Origin: Phocaeicola massiliensis B84634 = Timone 84634 = DSM 17679 = JCM 13223
GTDB lineage: Bacteria; Bacteroidota; Bacteroidia; Bacteroidales; Bacteroidaceae
Direction: 5' to 3'
NCBI RefSeq assembly: GCF_000382445.1
Contig: NZ_KB905472.1
Location: 2,404,602 to 2,468,601, forward strand
DNA length: 64,000 bases
Shown here: piece by piece, positions 27,445 through 37,612 of the stretch
Position numbering within the stretch: the first letter of the stretch is position 1
Layout: every line of letters starts with the position of its first letter
Made by a program: the position numbers and the translations under genes
Notes under the pieces: generated by a model
Database searches by the model: none
What the model saw: only the letters and a program-made list of their open reading frames with translations
Told to the model about the DNA's origin: nothing

Positions 27445-28934
27445 CGATACATACCTACATTAAAATCAAACTTATCAGATAATGAAAATCCCGAAGCAAA
27501 GTCGTGCAATGTCAGTTTCCGTATCTTATAATAATTCAACCAATAATTCTGTAAAGCCGAAATATAATTCTTCTGTGCTTCTTGTTGGCGATTTAATGAA
27601 AGAGTCAGACTGTTTACATCCGCTTTGCCGATAATGAATCGTTGGCGTGTCTGTTCATACGCCATCACCGCCAAGTCCAATGCTTCTTCGGCACTGGCAA
27701 TCAGGCGCTGCTGGATATTGAAATCACTTACGGTCATTATCACCTCTTCTTCCACACTAAGCTCTTCCTGACGTGCGGCAATCTTTACCACATTCAGGTT
27801 ATTCTTTGCCATATTGTATTTTCCTTTTCTTACTCCCCAGTCCACCAATGGAATAGAAACACTCACCGACACCAAATCCTGTTGCAAAGGGTGGCGGTAG
27901 GCATCTCCGAACTTATCTGCTACCTGATTGAATCCGACACTGGCATTCAGGCTGGCATTAAAACGAGATTCCACCTTGGTCTTATTCACATTCTGTTCTG
28001 CTTCCAAAATATTCTGGCGTTGCTCCAAGAAAGACGGATTGTTCTCTTTTGCTTTAGCCAGAGCCACATCTACCGGAATCTCCATGGCGGCGGGGCGACC
28101 GGGTAAAGACAATTCGATAGTCGTATTCTTATCCAGATTTAGAAAAGAAGCCAATGAGAACATAGCACGTTTCAGCGCTATCTGTGCATTTTCCAAAGTG
28201 TTATGCGCATTCACTTTATCCAATTCAAGGGTCAATAAATCCGCACGTGAAATGGCTGCTATTTTATGGCGTTGCAGTCCGATACTATACAAGGTATCAC
28301 TGGAAGACACATTCTCTTTAGCCAATTGATAGTCGGCTTGAGCCATTGCCAATGCAAAGAAGTAAGTGACAGCCTCCTCTGACACGGTCTCCGTATTATA
28401 AATGAATTGTTTCTTTACCTTTTCATATTTCAGCGGTTCAATCTTACGGTCCCAACGAAATGCATTATACCCCAACAAGCTCTGCTGATAGCCCACCCGG
28501 ATAGGCACACTGGAATATTGGGTAGATTTCGTATCACCGAAGTTGCGCATAAAGTCAAGTTGCGAATCTATATAGAAAGTACCGCCTGTCCAATCCAGAT
28601 TCTGCCTGATGCTCAGTCCGCCACCGGCACTGAACATCTGCTGTTCACGATATACGTCCATATCCTCATTAGAGTCATAACGCTGAGTGATATACCGGTA
28701 ATACTTTGCCGGAGTCAGGTCGAGTGTCAAACTGGGAAGGCGATTTGCTTTATAGGTTCTGAATTCCCAATAACCCGATAAATACATATTTTGATATCTG
28801 AATGCCGACAACGAACTGTCATTCGCAATCTCTATCGTATGCTGCAAATCCAATTTCACCGTCTGCTGTGCCTTTACGCCAACCGATAAAAGACAGCCTA
28901 TGATCCATATACTAACGTACTTCATTTTTATCAT
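27441..28934 (-). CDS. TolC-family outer-membrane efflux channel
   Basis: A 497-residue outer-membrane factor with signal peptide (cleavage near VGVKA-QQ). Two long helical repeats (for example EQRQNILEAEQNVNKTKVES and YEQTRQRFIIGKADVNSLTL, the latter being the classic TolC-family ending) form the periplasmic tunnel. The gene overlaps the upstream RND gene by 23 bp and the downstream one by 4 bp, so all are one transcript. Start may be MIKMKYV or MKYVSIW, three codons later. It should serve both pumps. Confidence 0.88.
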   Translation of the reverse strand: MIKMKYVSIWIIGCLLSVGVKAQQTVKLDLQHTIEIANDSSLSAFRYQNMYLSGYWEFRTYKANRLPSLTLDLTPAKYYRYITQRYDSNEDMDVYREQQMFSAGGGLSIRQNLDWTGGTFYIDSQLDFMRNFGDTKSTQYSSVPIRVGYQQSLLGYNAFRWDRKIEPLKYEKVKKQFIYNTETVSEEAVTYFFALAMAQADYQLAKENVSSSDTLYSIGLQRHKIAAISRADLLTLELDKVNAHNTLENAQIALKRAMFSLASFLNLDKNTTIELSLPGRPAAMEIPVDVALAKAKENNPSFLEQRQNILEAEQNVNKTKVESRFNASLNASVGFNQVADKFGDAYRHPLQQDLVSVSVSIPLVDWGVRKGKYNMAKNNLNVVKIAARQEELSVEEEVIMTVSDFNIQQRLIASAEEALDLAVMAYEQTRQRFIIGKADVNSLTLSLNRQQEAQKNYISALQNYWLNYYKIRKLTLHDFASGFSLSDKFDFNVGMYR

Positions 28935-31900
28935 GTTTTCTATAAATAAACCAATATATCAAAGGAATAATGAACAAACTGACCAATGTTCCCACTACCA
29001 TCGAGCCAATCATGGCAATAGACAATGGCTTTTGCAATTCCGATCCCATATCCGAAGTAAACAACAATGGCACCATTGCAAAAATAGTAGTCAACGACGT
29101 CATGATAATAGCTCTCAAACGTCTCTTACCGGCAATATGGATAGCCTCAACCAAAGGTATTCCGGTTTTACGCAACTCGTTAATAGTATCCAGTTTCAGA
29201 ATAGAGTCATTCACCACAATACCGCAAGTTACAATAATACCGATAGCCGACATCAAATTCAGCGTATGTCCAAACACCCATAAGGTAATCAATGCAAAAG
29301 CTGTATCTACCGGTATCTCCAACAGCACGATGAACGGCTGCAAGAAACTCTCGAACTGTGCACACAAGATAAAGTACATCAACAAGAGCGACACAAACAG
29401 AATAACAGTCAGTTCTCCCATCATCTTTTCATTCGAAAAGAAACTGCCTGAGAAATCCACTTCCCACTCATTCTTTTCTTTAACCGTTTCCTTCACTTCC
29501 TTCATAAGTCGTGTAGGGTTTTCAACATCATAAAAACTCAACGGAATATACTCTCCGTTCTTACCGGCCGTAATACTCTTCAAATCCTCAGCCGGAACAA
29601 TCGATACCAGCTCACTCAGCGGAATATAATTCACCTGTCTGTTCTTATCAGGCTGAGTTTGAACCAAAGTTTCATTCAGAATACGGTTCACGCTTTTTTC
29701 TTCTCCGGCAATGCCGATAGGCAAATATTGCTGGTAAGAACGCAAGGTAGACACTTTGTTTTCTTTAAAAGCAGTGCGCAACACCCTGGTCAGTTCCTCG
29801 TAAGCAATGTTATACAACAGCAACTTTTCCCGGTTCACCACCAAATTCAACTGATTACGGAAAGCAATACCCGTCGGAGTCATTCCCGTTGCCTGAATAA
29901 CGTTCTTTTCCAACTGCTGTAATTGCTCGGCTTCGGGAGCTTTTGATTTATTGGCAGCATGAAGCTCTGCCACGATATCTGCCTCCCCTGTCACAAACAA
30001 CTTCTCAAAAATAGTTTCGGGAGGAGAAAAAGATATCACAGCCAAAGGATATTTCTCTTCTACTTCCTTCGTCAACAAATCCTGCAATGGAAGTATCTCT
30101 GTGGGTGTCCCGGTCTTAAAATAAAGTTCCGCTTCGGTTGAAGACAACTCACTTCCTCCATTCAATATGTAATCCTGCATACCCACATAAGCCGTATGTT
30201 CAGTCACCTTATCATCTGTCAGTTTCATCAGCTCATCCACCCGCCGATTATTCTCGTCCACGTGAATATTTTCATTCCATTCGATACGCATTATCAGTTC
30301 GTTCTGGTCTATCTCCGGCATCCTTTCCTTTTCCATAAAATAAAAGAAGAACACACAAACAGGCAAAGTGGCCAAAGTGCCCAACAGACTAATTTTCTTA
30401 TGAGAAAACACCCAATCGATACCTTTATCATAAAAACCCTCCAGCCATTCGTTTTTCAACAGATTATCAAATCTCTTGGACAAGAAGCTTTTGCTCCGTA
30501 TGCCTAATCTATAGAATAACAGATAAAGCACAGGTAAAAGCATAATACCGGTGACATACGAAATCATCAATCCCACTGTGATGGAAAAAGCCTGGTCCAT
30601 AAAGATAGCACCTGCAATCCCGCTCATAAATATCAACGGCAGGAAGACAGCAATGGTAGTCAGTGACGAACTCAACATCGGAGTAATCATTTCCGTAGTT
30701 CCCACAGCACATGACCGCTTCAATGAATATCCCCGTTCCCGATATTGAGAAATATTCTCCGTCACAATGATAGAGCTGTCAATCATCATACCCACAGCCA
30801 AAATCAAGCCCGACAATGAGATAACATTCAATGAAACATGGCAGAAATAGAAAAAGAAAAAAGTAATGACAATAGAGGTCACCATACTGATACCGATAAC
30901 CAACGGCGAGCGGATATCTCCCAAGAACAATATGGCAACAATGAAAATAAACAAGAATCCTAAAGACAAATTCTGTTGCAAATTGGAAATGGTATAATCC
31001 AACAATTCCGTCTGGTTACGGCTTATACTGAACTCAATATCAGGATAAAGAGAAGCAAAATAATCGGTCGTTTCTTTCAACTTCTCCTTCATTTCATCCA
31101 TATTCTCGTCACTCTGCTTTATGATAGCCAGAGTAACCGCTTTTTTACCTCCGGCAACGGATAGCCCGCTTTCTTTTTGTGATACGACATCCACTTTGCA
31201 AAGTTCCTTCAATTGCAAAATACGGTCTCCCTTACGGATATATATATTCTTCACATCTTCGGTGGTACGGAGCAACGTAGCAATACGGATATTATATTCA
31301 TAATACCCATCCCTTACCAACATACTTCCCGGCTCCACATTATTGGAAGCCAATGCATTCTCGATATCCTCCACCGTGATACCCGTCATGGCCAGTTTAT
31401 CTTTATCGGGAACTATCTGAAGTAATTTTCCGGGGACACCGGTAATATCAGCCATCGCTACCTCAGGCAACTGTTCGATGCGGCGTTTGACCACATTTTC
31501 CGCCAGTTCGCACATATCCAGAAACTGTTGCTCATTCGTGCCCTCATAAGGCCGGTCATTCTTCAGTGTCATGTTCAGATAGAAAACCGGAATATCCGTT
31601 GCACTTGCCTTTATTGCTTTAGGACGCGCCACCTCTTTGGGCAGGCTGTTCATGGCAGCATCAATCTTTTCATTGACCTCTATAAACGCCAAATCCGTAT
31701 TGACACCAAACTCGAACTCCATGCGGATAACACCTGCACCGTCACGAGTCTCACTTTTTATTTCTCTCAATCCCGCCACCTGCAATAATTGTCTGCGCAC
31801 CGGTGTAACGACTGTATTCTCCAACTCACGCGCCGAAGAGTTTTCTCCCGACACCTGAATGGTAATTTGGGGAATAGCGATGTCAGGCAACAAAGACACC

Positions 31901-31992
31901 GGCAATGAGAAATACGTCACCAGCCCGATAATAAAACAGGCAGTGAACGCCATCAGCACGGCTATAGGGCGTTGTAATAAGAACTTTACCAT
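28912..31992 (-). CDS. RND efflux permease (first pump of the operon)
   Basis: RND transporter of 1026 residues. Starts MVKFLLQRPIAVLMAF, typical of the HAE-1/CusA-like superfamily, with FSLPVSLLPDI after TM1. TM4 contains LAVGMMIDSSIIVTENI with a single acidic residue where AcrB has two. The second half repeats this as GIIVTCGIVVNDSILKLD. Together with the adaptor, the TolC-like channel and the second pump it makes a tripartite exporter. Substrate unknown: drugs, bile acids or endogenous metabolites are possible. Confidence 0.92.
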   Translation of the reverse strand: MVKFLLQRPIAVLMAFTACFIIGLVTYFSLPVSLLPDIAIPQITIQVSGENSSARELENTVVTPVRRQLLQVAGLREIKSETRDGAGVIRMEFEFGVNTDLAFIEVNEKIDAAMNSLPKEVARPKAIKASATDIPVFYLNMTLKNDRPYEGTNEQQFLDMCELAENVVKRRIEQLPEVAMADITGVPGKLLQIVPDKDKLAMTGITVEDIENALASNNVEPGSMLVRDGYYEYNIRIATLLRTTEDVKNIYIRKGDRILQLKELCKVDVVSQKESGLSVAGGKKAVTLAIIKQSDENMDEMKEKLKETTDYFASLYPDIEFSISRNQTELLDYTISNLQQNLSLGFLFIFIVAILFLGDIRSPLVIGISMVTSIVITFFFFYFCHVSLNVISLSGLILAVGMMIDSSIIVTENISQYRERGYSLKRSCAVGTTEMITPMLSSSLTTIAVFLPLIFMSGIAGAIFMDQAFSITVGLMISYVTGIMLLPVLYLLFYRLGIRSKSFLSKRFDNLLKNEWLEGFYDKGIDWVFSHKKISLLGTLATLPVCVFFFYFMEKERMPEIDQNELIMRIEWNENIHVDENNRRVDELMKLTDDKVTEHTAYVGMQDYILNGGSELSSTEAELYFKTGTPTEILPLQDLLTKEVEEKYPLAVISFSPPETIFEKLFVTGEADIVAELHAANKSKAPEAEQLQQLEKNVIQATGMTPTGIAFRNQLNLVVNREKLLLYNIAYEELTRVLRTAFKENKVSTLRSYQQYLPIGIAGEEKSVNRILNETLVQTQPDKNRQVNYIPLSELVSIVPAEDLKSITAGKNGEYIPLSFYDVENPTRLMKEVKETVKEKNEWEVDFSGSFFSNEKMMGELTVILFVSLLLMYFILCAQFESFLQPFIVLLEIPVDTAFALITLWVFGHTLNLMSAIGIIVTCGIVVNDSILKLDTINELRKTGIPLVEAIHIAGKRRLRAIIMTSLTTIFAMVPLLFTSDMGSELQKPLSIAMIGSMVVGTLVSLFIIPLIYWFIYRKHDKNEVR

Positions 31993-32038
31993 TTGCTAAT
32001 TCTTTTCAGATTCTTCAATTCATTCAGAATGACAATTC

Positions 32039-33106
32039 TCAATTCTTAATTACCTTGACAGGAGCTTCATGAGCCAAATTTACATTACCGGTGACTATCA
32101 CTTCCATTCCTTCCTCCAGACCGTCTGTGATGGTATACTCTTCCATATTTTCCAGCCCTGTATGCACATAATTCCACATAGCCTTACCGTCTTTCAGCGT
32201 AAATACCACCTGCTTGCCCGAACGCAGAACAACAGCCGTTTTAGGAATCACCAACTGCTCTCCTACCGAACGCTTCACACTGACTCTGACATTCATCCCG
32301 TCAAAGAGTTTATTGCCTCCATTCACCCGCGCCTTTACACGCACCATACCATTTTCATCCACCAGCGGATTGATTTCACTGATACTTCCCTGACGTACAC
32401 CGGCAGCGGAAGCATAAGGAGTCACTTCCACTTTATCCCCTACCTTAATCAGAGGCAACTCACTTTCAAGCACAGTAAAATCAACTTCCATCGTACCGGC
32501 GTTAATTACCCGGCAAAAAGCTTCTGACGTTTTTGGAATGTTATGTTCTTTTTCGAAGAGATTGGCAACAACACCATCGAAAGGTGCCACCAGTGTAGCT
32601 TGTTCCACATCATATTTGGCAGACTCATATTGGGCTTTACTTTGCTCATAACCACTTTTTACTTTTGCCAATTCCAATACATCGGCCGGCACAGCTTTCA
32701 AATTATCGGGTGCATACCCCTGTCCTATCAATACATCCTGCATCTCCAGTGTGGACTGGGCCAATCCATTTTTCTGCTGTGCCAACGTATTATTCAACTT
32801 AAACAAATCAAGTTCTGCTATTTTCTGCCCTTTACGCACCACATCTCCATTTTTCACCCAAACATGGGCCACTACTTCTGCAGTGCGAAAATACAAGTCG
32901 GCATAATCCTTTGCCGTAACCTTCCCATTACTGATCAGTTCATGATTGAATACTCGTTTTTCCAGCGGCACCACCGTCACCTCATTGGGCAATGAGGGCA
33001 ATACAGTTTCCACACCTTCTTTTTCCTTAGAATCTTTTTTTTCATCAGAACAAGCTGCCACTGTAGTGGCCAGCACCAGCCCATAAGCCAATATGTGTAA
33101 TTTCAT
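32039..33106 (-). CDS. RND periplasmic adaptor (membrane fusion protein) lipoprotein
   Basis: Adaptor of 355 residues, starting MKLHILAYG, a better start than the one two codons upstream. Lipobox VAAC (Cys19). Seen: first biotinyl-lipoyl half (HVWVKNGDVVRKGQKIAELD), a helical hairpin (about 110-165), second half with ATLVAPFDGVV, a beta-barrel domain, then the membrane-proximal domain ending GMEVIVTGNVNLAHEAPVKV. First gene of the four-gene efflux operon. No clear promoter consensus was found in the 126 bp upstream, which is AT-rich. Confidence 0.92.
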   Translation of the reverse strand: MKLHILAYGLVLATTVAACSDEKKDSKEKEGVETVLPSLPNEVTVVPLEKRVFNHELISNGKVTAKDYADLYFRTAEVVAHVWVKNGDVVRKGQKIAELDLFKLNNTLAQQKNGLAQSTLEMQDVLIGQGYAPDNLKAVPADVLELAKVKSGYEQSKAQYESAKYDVEQATLVAPFDGVVANLFEKEHNIPKTSEAFCRVINAGTMEVDFTVLESELPLIKVGDKVEVTPYASAAGVRQGSISEINPLVDENGMVRVKARVNGGNKLFDGMNVRVSVKRSVGEQLVIPKTAVVLRSGKQVVFTLKDGKAMWNYVHTGLENMEEYTITDGLEEGMEVIVTGNVNLAHEAPVKVIKN

Positions 33107-33232
33107 AGTCATGTTATTCTTGTTTAAAAGACAAATAAAAATATTATATTTGAATAAAACTCATTTTCCCTCTTCTTTTTTTGTTAAATTTTCTTTTTTA
33201 GGCATTTATACAATTCAGTACAAATAGGAATA

Positions 33233-34693
33233 TCAAAGTAATTTCTTTATTTCCTCCCTCATTTGCCTGATGGCCGTGGATTGCACCTTCGGCTCTTTCT
33301 CCATTACCATCCTTGCGGCCTGTTCCAGTTTTTGCCGTTGATAAAACCCCGGTTCCGCATATAGCTTTGCCAACAGAAAATAAGGATAGATTCTGCCCGG
33401 CAGCCGATGGGTGGAACGAATCAGCCAATATTCCGCCTCTGCATAATTACCCGCCTCCTGCTCGTTCTTGCCTATTATGTTCAGTATCATCGGGTCGCCG
33501 CTCACCTTCAACGCCTCCTTCATAACCACATTCGATTCCTCATTTCTGTGCAGTTTGTGCAGGGCATGACCGTATTCAAACAGATAGCGGGCATTCCATT
33601 TCATGTCTTCGTATATCTCCGCATAGACTTCCGCCGCCTGTTCATAAGCCCCCGAACGGTAAAACATCTGTTTCCGGTGCCATGCCGACGAAGCCGTCTC
33701 ACGCACCTCCTTCCACCGATACACCTGGTAACACCCATAGCCCGCCGACAACAATAAGAACACGGTTCCCGCCATGCAAACCAATGGGCGTCGGGAGGAA
33801 AGGGTCTTTATTGCGCACCCTGTTACCAGCAATGCCAGGGCAACGACAAACAGAAGGAACTGGAACGGATAGGAAGAAAAGGAGAACACGGCCAAAGACA
33901 GCAGTGCACCGCACAGCCCGTACTCCTTCTGCCTGTGCCCGGCATAACCGCTTCCGCCCACCACCAGCAACGCCATCAGGAGCACGGGAACTCCCCATGC
34001 CATCGCCACCTGAAGATATTCATTGAACACATATTCGGGTGACCCCGCCACCCGTTCCTCGGTTTCCGTGTAGTTGCCCGCCGAGAAATAATCTTCCTGC
34101 GCCTGCCCATAGGCACCGGGGACGCCGTCCCATCCGTATCCGCGCCACGGTTGTCCGGCTATGGCGTGCACGGACACCTTCCACATCAGCAGCCTTCCGT
34201 CTGCCGAGTCCTTCTTCATCAGGTAAACACCGGCAAGTATCCCTCCTGCGAGCAATATCAGCAGAATTGTTCCCGCTTTCGTCCGTCTCGGGTGACAACG
34301 GATGTAGGCGTGAATCTCCTTCCGGTAATGCATATATGCGATGTATGCCGACGAGACCGCCCCGGCCATCCATGCCGAGCGGCTCATTCCGGCCGGCAAC
34401 ACACAAATAAGGAGTAACAGCACGGATAAGGCTACATAATAGGCCGTCGTTTTCTTTTCCTTCCTGCGCTTCAGCCATTCATACAGACAGACCGGAAGCG
34501 TCATGGCAAGGAAACCGGAGTAAGGCCCCGGATTGTAGAAAGAGCCGGTAAGGGCATAGAGCGAGTGGTTGGAGGCGGTAAAGCCATATACCTGTGCAAG
34601 CCCCCATACCGCTTCTACCGCACCGGCAAGGATGAAGAGCCAGGTGATAAATAGACAAATCCCACTTGCCATTATTTTATTTATATGTTTCAT
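33233..34693 (-). CDS. O-antigen ligase/Wzy-like membrane protein with C-terminal TPR
   Basis: A 486-residue polytopic membrane protein. Start MKHINK is chosen because its ATG overlaps the lepB stop (ATGA). The TM-rich first 340 residues include GSFYNPGPYSGFLA, MSRSAWMA and GYGWDGVPGAYGQAQEDYF, matching the large periplasmic loop of the Wzy_C/O-antigen ligase fold. The final 130 residues are helical TPR-like repeats (YRSGAYEQAAEVYAEIYED). The family joins glycans, but here, next to a signal peptidase and transglutaminase-like lipoprotein, the acceptor may be something else. The DNA is clearly GC-richer than its neighbours. Confidence 0.75.
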   Translation of the reverse strand: MKHINKIMASGICLFITWLFILAGAVEAVWGLAQVYGFTASNHSLYALTGSFYNPGPYSGFLAMTLPVCLYEWLKRRKEKKTTAYYVALSVLLLLICVLPAGMSRSAWMAGAVSSAYIAYMHYRKEIHAYIRCHPRRTKAGTILLILLAGGILAGVYLMKKDSADGRLLMWKVSVHAIAGQPWRGYGWDGVPGAYGQAQEDYFSAGNYTETEERVAGSPEYVFNEYLQVAMAWGVPVLLMALLVVGGSGYAGHRQKEYGLCGALLSLAVFSFSSYPFQFLLFVVALALLVTGCAIKTLSSRRPLVCMAGTVFLLLSAGYGCYQVYRWKEVRETASSAWHRKQMFYRSGAYEQAAEVYAEIYEDMKWNARYLFEYGHALHKLHRNEESNVVMKEALKVSGDPMILNIIGKNEQEAGNYAEAEYWLIRSTHRLPGRIYPYFLLAKLYAEPGFYQRQKLEQAARMVMEKEPKVQSTAIRQMREEIKKLL

Positions 34694-35574
34694 TTTATTC
34701 CTTTCCACACCCTGTCCCAACGGATATGTCCGTCGGCGGGATCTTCCGATTTCCATATTCTTGTTGCCTTTCCCACTATGTAGCTTTCGGGCAGCAGTCC
34801 CCAATACCGCGAATCGCGGGAGTTTTCCATGTTGTCGCCCGATACGAAGTAATAGTTCTCCCTAAACCGGTATTCCCTTATCAGGCTGTCGCCCAAGTAA
34901 ACAAGTTTATCCCTCAATGAAAGTTTCTTTTTTTGTTCGTACCTTATGATATGTTGATAAAATAATATTGAGGTGCTATCCAATGATACCACCTGCCCTT
35001 CTGCCGGGACAGGCAGGGGACCGAATTCCTTTATCGTCCATCCCAACCGTTTGCTCCACGGAAAACTCTCCATGACCACTCCCCGTAAATTGTTTTCCGT
35101 CAGGCCGGAGATGCGTCTTTGGGCGGCTATATTTCCCAATTCTTCCTCTGTCCCACGTATCCGATAGAATCCGTTCCTTATTTCCAGCGTATCTCCCGGC
35201 AGGGCGATACAGCGTTTTACATAATACAGCATGACATCCATCGCCAGGGAGTCTTGCTTGGCAGGATAAGGGAAATTGAAGACCAGCACATCATTGCGCT
35301 TAACCTTTCCGACTCCCGGCAGCCGGTGAATCTTCACCTCCTTGTCTTCCAATGCATCCCAGATATTGAAGATGCGGGCTCCCATTATCCATTTGTTCAC
35401 CAATATGCGGTCGCCTGCCTGCAGGGTGGGAGCCATTGAATCAGACGGGATGGTAAAAGTCGTGAAACAGGTTGTTTGTAATACCAGCCATCCTATTATC
35501 AATATGCATATATAGAAAGCGACCGACAGCAAGCAGTCCGTTATTTTTTTCAGCCTTTTCACCTTTCCTACCAT
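34690..35574 (-). CDS. lepB: Type I signal peptidase
   Basis: A 294-residue inner-membrane protease. One N-terminal TM (about 14-34) precedes the catalytic Ser in FTIPSDSMAPTLQAGD, the general-base Lys in YYVKRCIALPGD, and the conserved SGDNMENSRDSRYWG box. It cleaves Sec signal peptides on the outer face of the membrane. It overlaps the transglutaminase-like gene by 7 bp upstream and the ligase-like gene by 4 bp downstream. As an accessory copy in this setting it may be dedicated to local exported peptides; that is inference. The main LepB is probably elsewhere. Confidence 0.9.
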   Translation of the reverse strand: MVGKVKRLKKITDCLLSVAFYICILIIGWLVLQTTCFTTFTIPSDSMAPTLQAGDRILVNKWIMGARIFNIWDALEDKEVKIHRLPGVGKVKRNDVLVFNFPYPAKQDSLAMDVMLYYVKRCIALPGDTLEIRNGFYRIRGTEEELGNIAAQRRISGLTENNLRGVVMESFPWSKRLGWTIKEFGPLPVPAEGQVVSLDSTSILFYQHIIRYEQKKKLSLRDKLVYLGDSLIREYRFRENYYFVSGDNMENSRDSRYWGLLPESYIVGKATRIWKSEDPADGHIRWDRVWKGIK

Positions 35575-37502
35575 TTGTTTAAGAATATTTGTTGCCCGTT
35601 TTGCATATAGAACACCTGTTCCTCCTTGCCGGCAGATAGGTTATGCAGCCAAAGCAGCGCGTTTTTGGGAACATTGTTGTAAACCAACCGGGGTTCCGTT
35701 GCCGTTTTCCTGCCTAAAGACACCCAGCCGTCAGGTCCGTTTTGGTAGAACAGTTCATATTCATGTCCCATACTGATAAAATTCTCATCATTGCGTGGCA
35801 CATAAACTATCTTTTTTATCCATTCATCTTTGCCGAGGTCTAAAGTTACATAGCCTCCTTTTTCATCTGAAAGGAAATAGGTCAGATAGTTTCCGTCACA
35901 AATATTCTCTTTTACTTCTTTCTCATTTCCTTTACACGGCTCACTTCCGTTTATAATCTTAAAAGGCAGATTTACCGTGTCCTCTTCTGAACGAAATAAC
36001 ATTAGCTCTGCAATGCGTGCAGGTTTATCTGCAGCTGCTTGATATCGCACATACCTGTATTTTTTTTGAGGATGGCATATCACTTGATTATAATTCACTC
36101 TCGGTGTGTCAGCAACCATATAGAGTAACTCACTCTGTCGAAAATCCAAAGAATTTGAAACATCCAAGTGGCTTCCTATGATTTCACTGATATGGAAACG
36201 CGTCCATTTTCGTAGCGGATATTTTCGGAATAATTCAACGGTTTCTACTTCTTTCTCAGGCTGGAAATATTTTAATCCTTTATCTGTCAGCCAAAAAGGA
36301 AATCCTATTGTATGAAACAGACTTCCATTATGATTAGAAGCCAAAGGTACATAAATGACACCAGGCTCTATATTTTTCATATTGGCTTTACCATTTTGGT
36401 GTAACGCCATATCTATAGCCTTCCAGCCCGGAAAAGAAAAGACTCCCAAATAGGCATATTGTCCACATTCAGTCTCATCTATTTCTACTTCCACACTGTT
36501 TTCGCCAAAATATTCACCGGTGACATCCTTTATGTAGGGAGACTTTAAGACAGCGGGTACCTCCGGCTTGTCCATTATTCCCGTTATATCCTTTTTCTGC
36601 TTGCCAAAACATTGTCTGTATATTTTGCCTTTTAAACGTTTGTCATCATATCCTTGAGTAACCTTTCCCTCATCATATTCAAAAGGGATTATTCCGGTCC
36701 CATCCTTTATGACATTCCAGGAATGGCCGCCTTGGGCTTCGGGAGCACTTATAATGAAATCCGTGGCAACAGGTATGCCTACCGAACGGAGGACATATAC
36801 AGACAAGTCACAACTCTCCCGACAATATCCGACACAGTTCTTTTGCAAAAACAGGGCTCCCAGATGAGGCAGGCTTAATTCATCAGAATATACATAGCCG
36901 CTTTCTCGTTTTACAAACCTGATTAACGAGTCTGCTGCTACCATCATATCATTGCCTTTATATAAAGAATCAAGTACAGCCGAATATTTTTGATAAAAAA
37001 CCTTTCGCCAGTTTTCCAACGGCTCGTCCCCTATGCGATAAGGCAATATCCATTCACAGAACTCGTCAAATGAAAGAGAGTGCCGCCACGGTCTCTTCTG
37101 CCAGGCAGCAAAGGCCAAGTCTATATTTTCAATTAAATACTCAGCCTTTATAACGTGGCAGTCATACACCTTGGGCGTGCTCTTGTAGGAGAACTTACTC
37201 CATTTGTCTTGCAAATCACGAGGAAAATGTTTTTTATGGAATATGACGGATTGTATTTTTCTCAAACTGTCCAGACCGGAACTTTTTGCATACGAATAAT
37301 ATCCCGGCATATTCTTTATGAGAAAACATGCAGCATCATATTTAGGACCACTATCTTTATAATGTTCCAGTACTTTCTCCAGCTCTATTCGGTTCTTGCC
37401 TGCGGCATTCAGGGAATACTTTAAATCCTTTTCCCGGCAGCACGAATAAATGCTCAACAATATCATTAAATAGAAATATATTTTTATATTAAAATGTAAC
37501 AT
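35568..37502 (-). CDS. Transglutaminase-like lipoprotein with discoidin-like tail
   Basis: A 644-residue lipoprotein (lipobox IYSC, Cys21). The core (about 200-280) matches the transglutaminase/cysteine protease fold: GYCRESCDLS with Cys227 set 15 residues before the G of GIPV, GGHSWNVI with His260, and a Glu275 in IPFEY where Asp is usual. Three Cys cluster at 223, 227 and 231. After an intermediate beta domain (about 330-430), the C-terminal 150 residues resemble a discoidin/F5-8 fold (YVTLDLGKDEWIKKIVYVP). It overlaps lepB by 7 bp. Peptidase or crosslinking roles are both possible. Confidence 0.75.
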   Translation of the reverse strand: MLHFNIKIYFYLMILLSIYSCCREKDLKYSLNAAGKNRIELEKVLEHYKDSGPKYDAACFLIKNMPGYYSYAKSSGLDSLRKIQSVIFHKKHFPRDLQDKWSKFSYKSTPKVYDCHVIKAEYLIENIDLAFAAWQKRPWRHSLSFDEFCEWILPYRIGDEPLENWRKVFYQKYSAVLDSLYKGNDMMVAADSLIRFVKRESGYVYSDELSLPHLGALFLQKNCVGYCRESCDLSVYVLRSVGIPVATDFIISAPEAQGGHSWNVIKDGTGIIPFEYDEGKVTQGYDDKRLKGKIYRQCFGKQKKDITGIMDKPEVPAVLKSPYIKDVTGEYFGENSVEVEIDETECGQYAYLGVFSFPGWKAIDMALHQNGKANMKNIEPGVIYVPLASNHNGSLFHTIGFPFWLTDKGLKYFQPEKEVETVELFRKYPLRKWTRFHISEIIGSHLDVSNSLDFRQSELLYMVADTPRVNYNQVICHPQKKYRYVRYQAAADKPARIAELMLFRSEEDTVNLPFKIINGSEPCKGNEKEVKENICDGNYLTYFLSDEKGGYVTLDLGKDEWIKKIVYVPRNDENFISMGHEYELFYQNGPDGWVSLGRKTATEPRLVYNNVPKNALLWLHNLSAGKEEQVFYMQNGQQIFLNKW

Positions 37503-37527
37503 ATTTAAAACTAATTATTGAAGATTA

Positions 37528-37553
37528 TCTAATCATACTATTGTTTGATTAGA
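37528..37553. repeat. Inverted repeat upstream of the transglutaminase-like gene
   Basis: TCTAATCA and TGATTAGA, perfect 8-bp arms with a 10-nt centre, 26 bp before the start at 37502. Next to it on the minus strand is TACTTTTC, one base from a -7 box. It may be an operator for the downstream three-gene unit. Confidence 0.4.
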
Positions 37554-37612
37554 AAAGTACGATGTGAGTTTTGGAGTAAGTTATAGCTATTTTTGCATAC
37601 TACATTTATATC

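Noticed and set aside
33198-34998. Several long frames on both strands across the ligase-like gene
   Set aside because: GC-rich sequence makes long shadow frames. Only the ATGA-coupled frame shows TM and TPR features.
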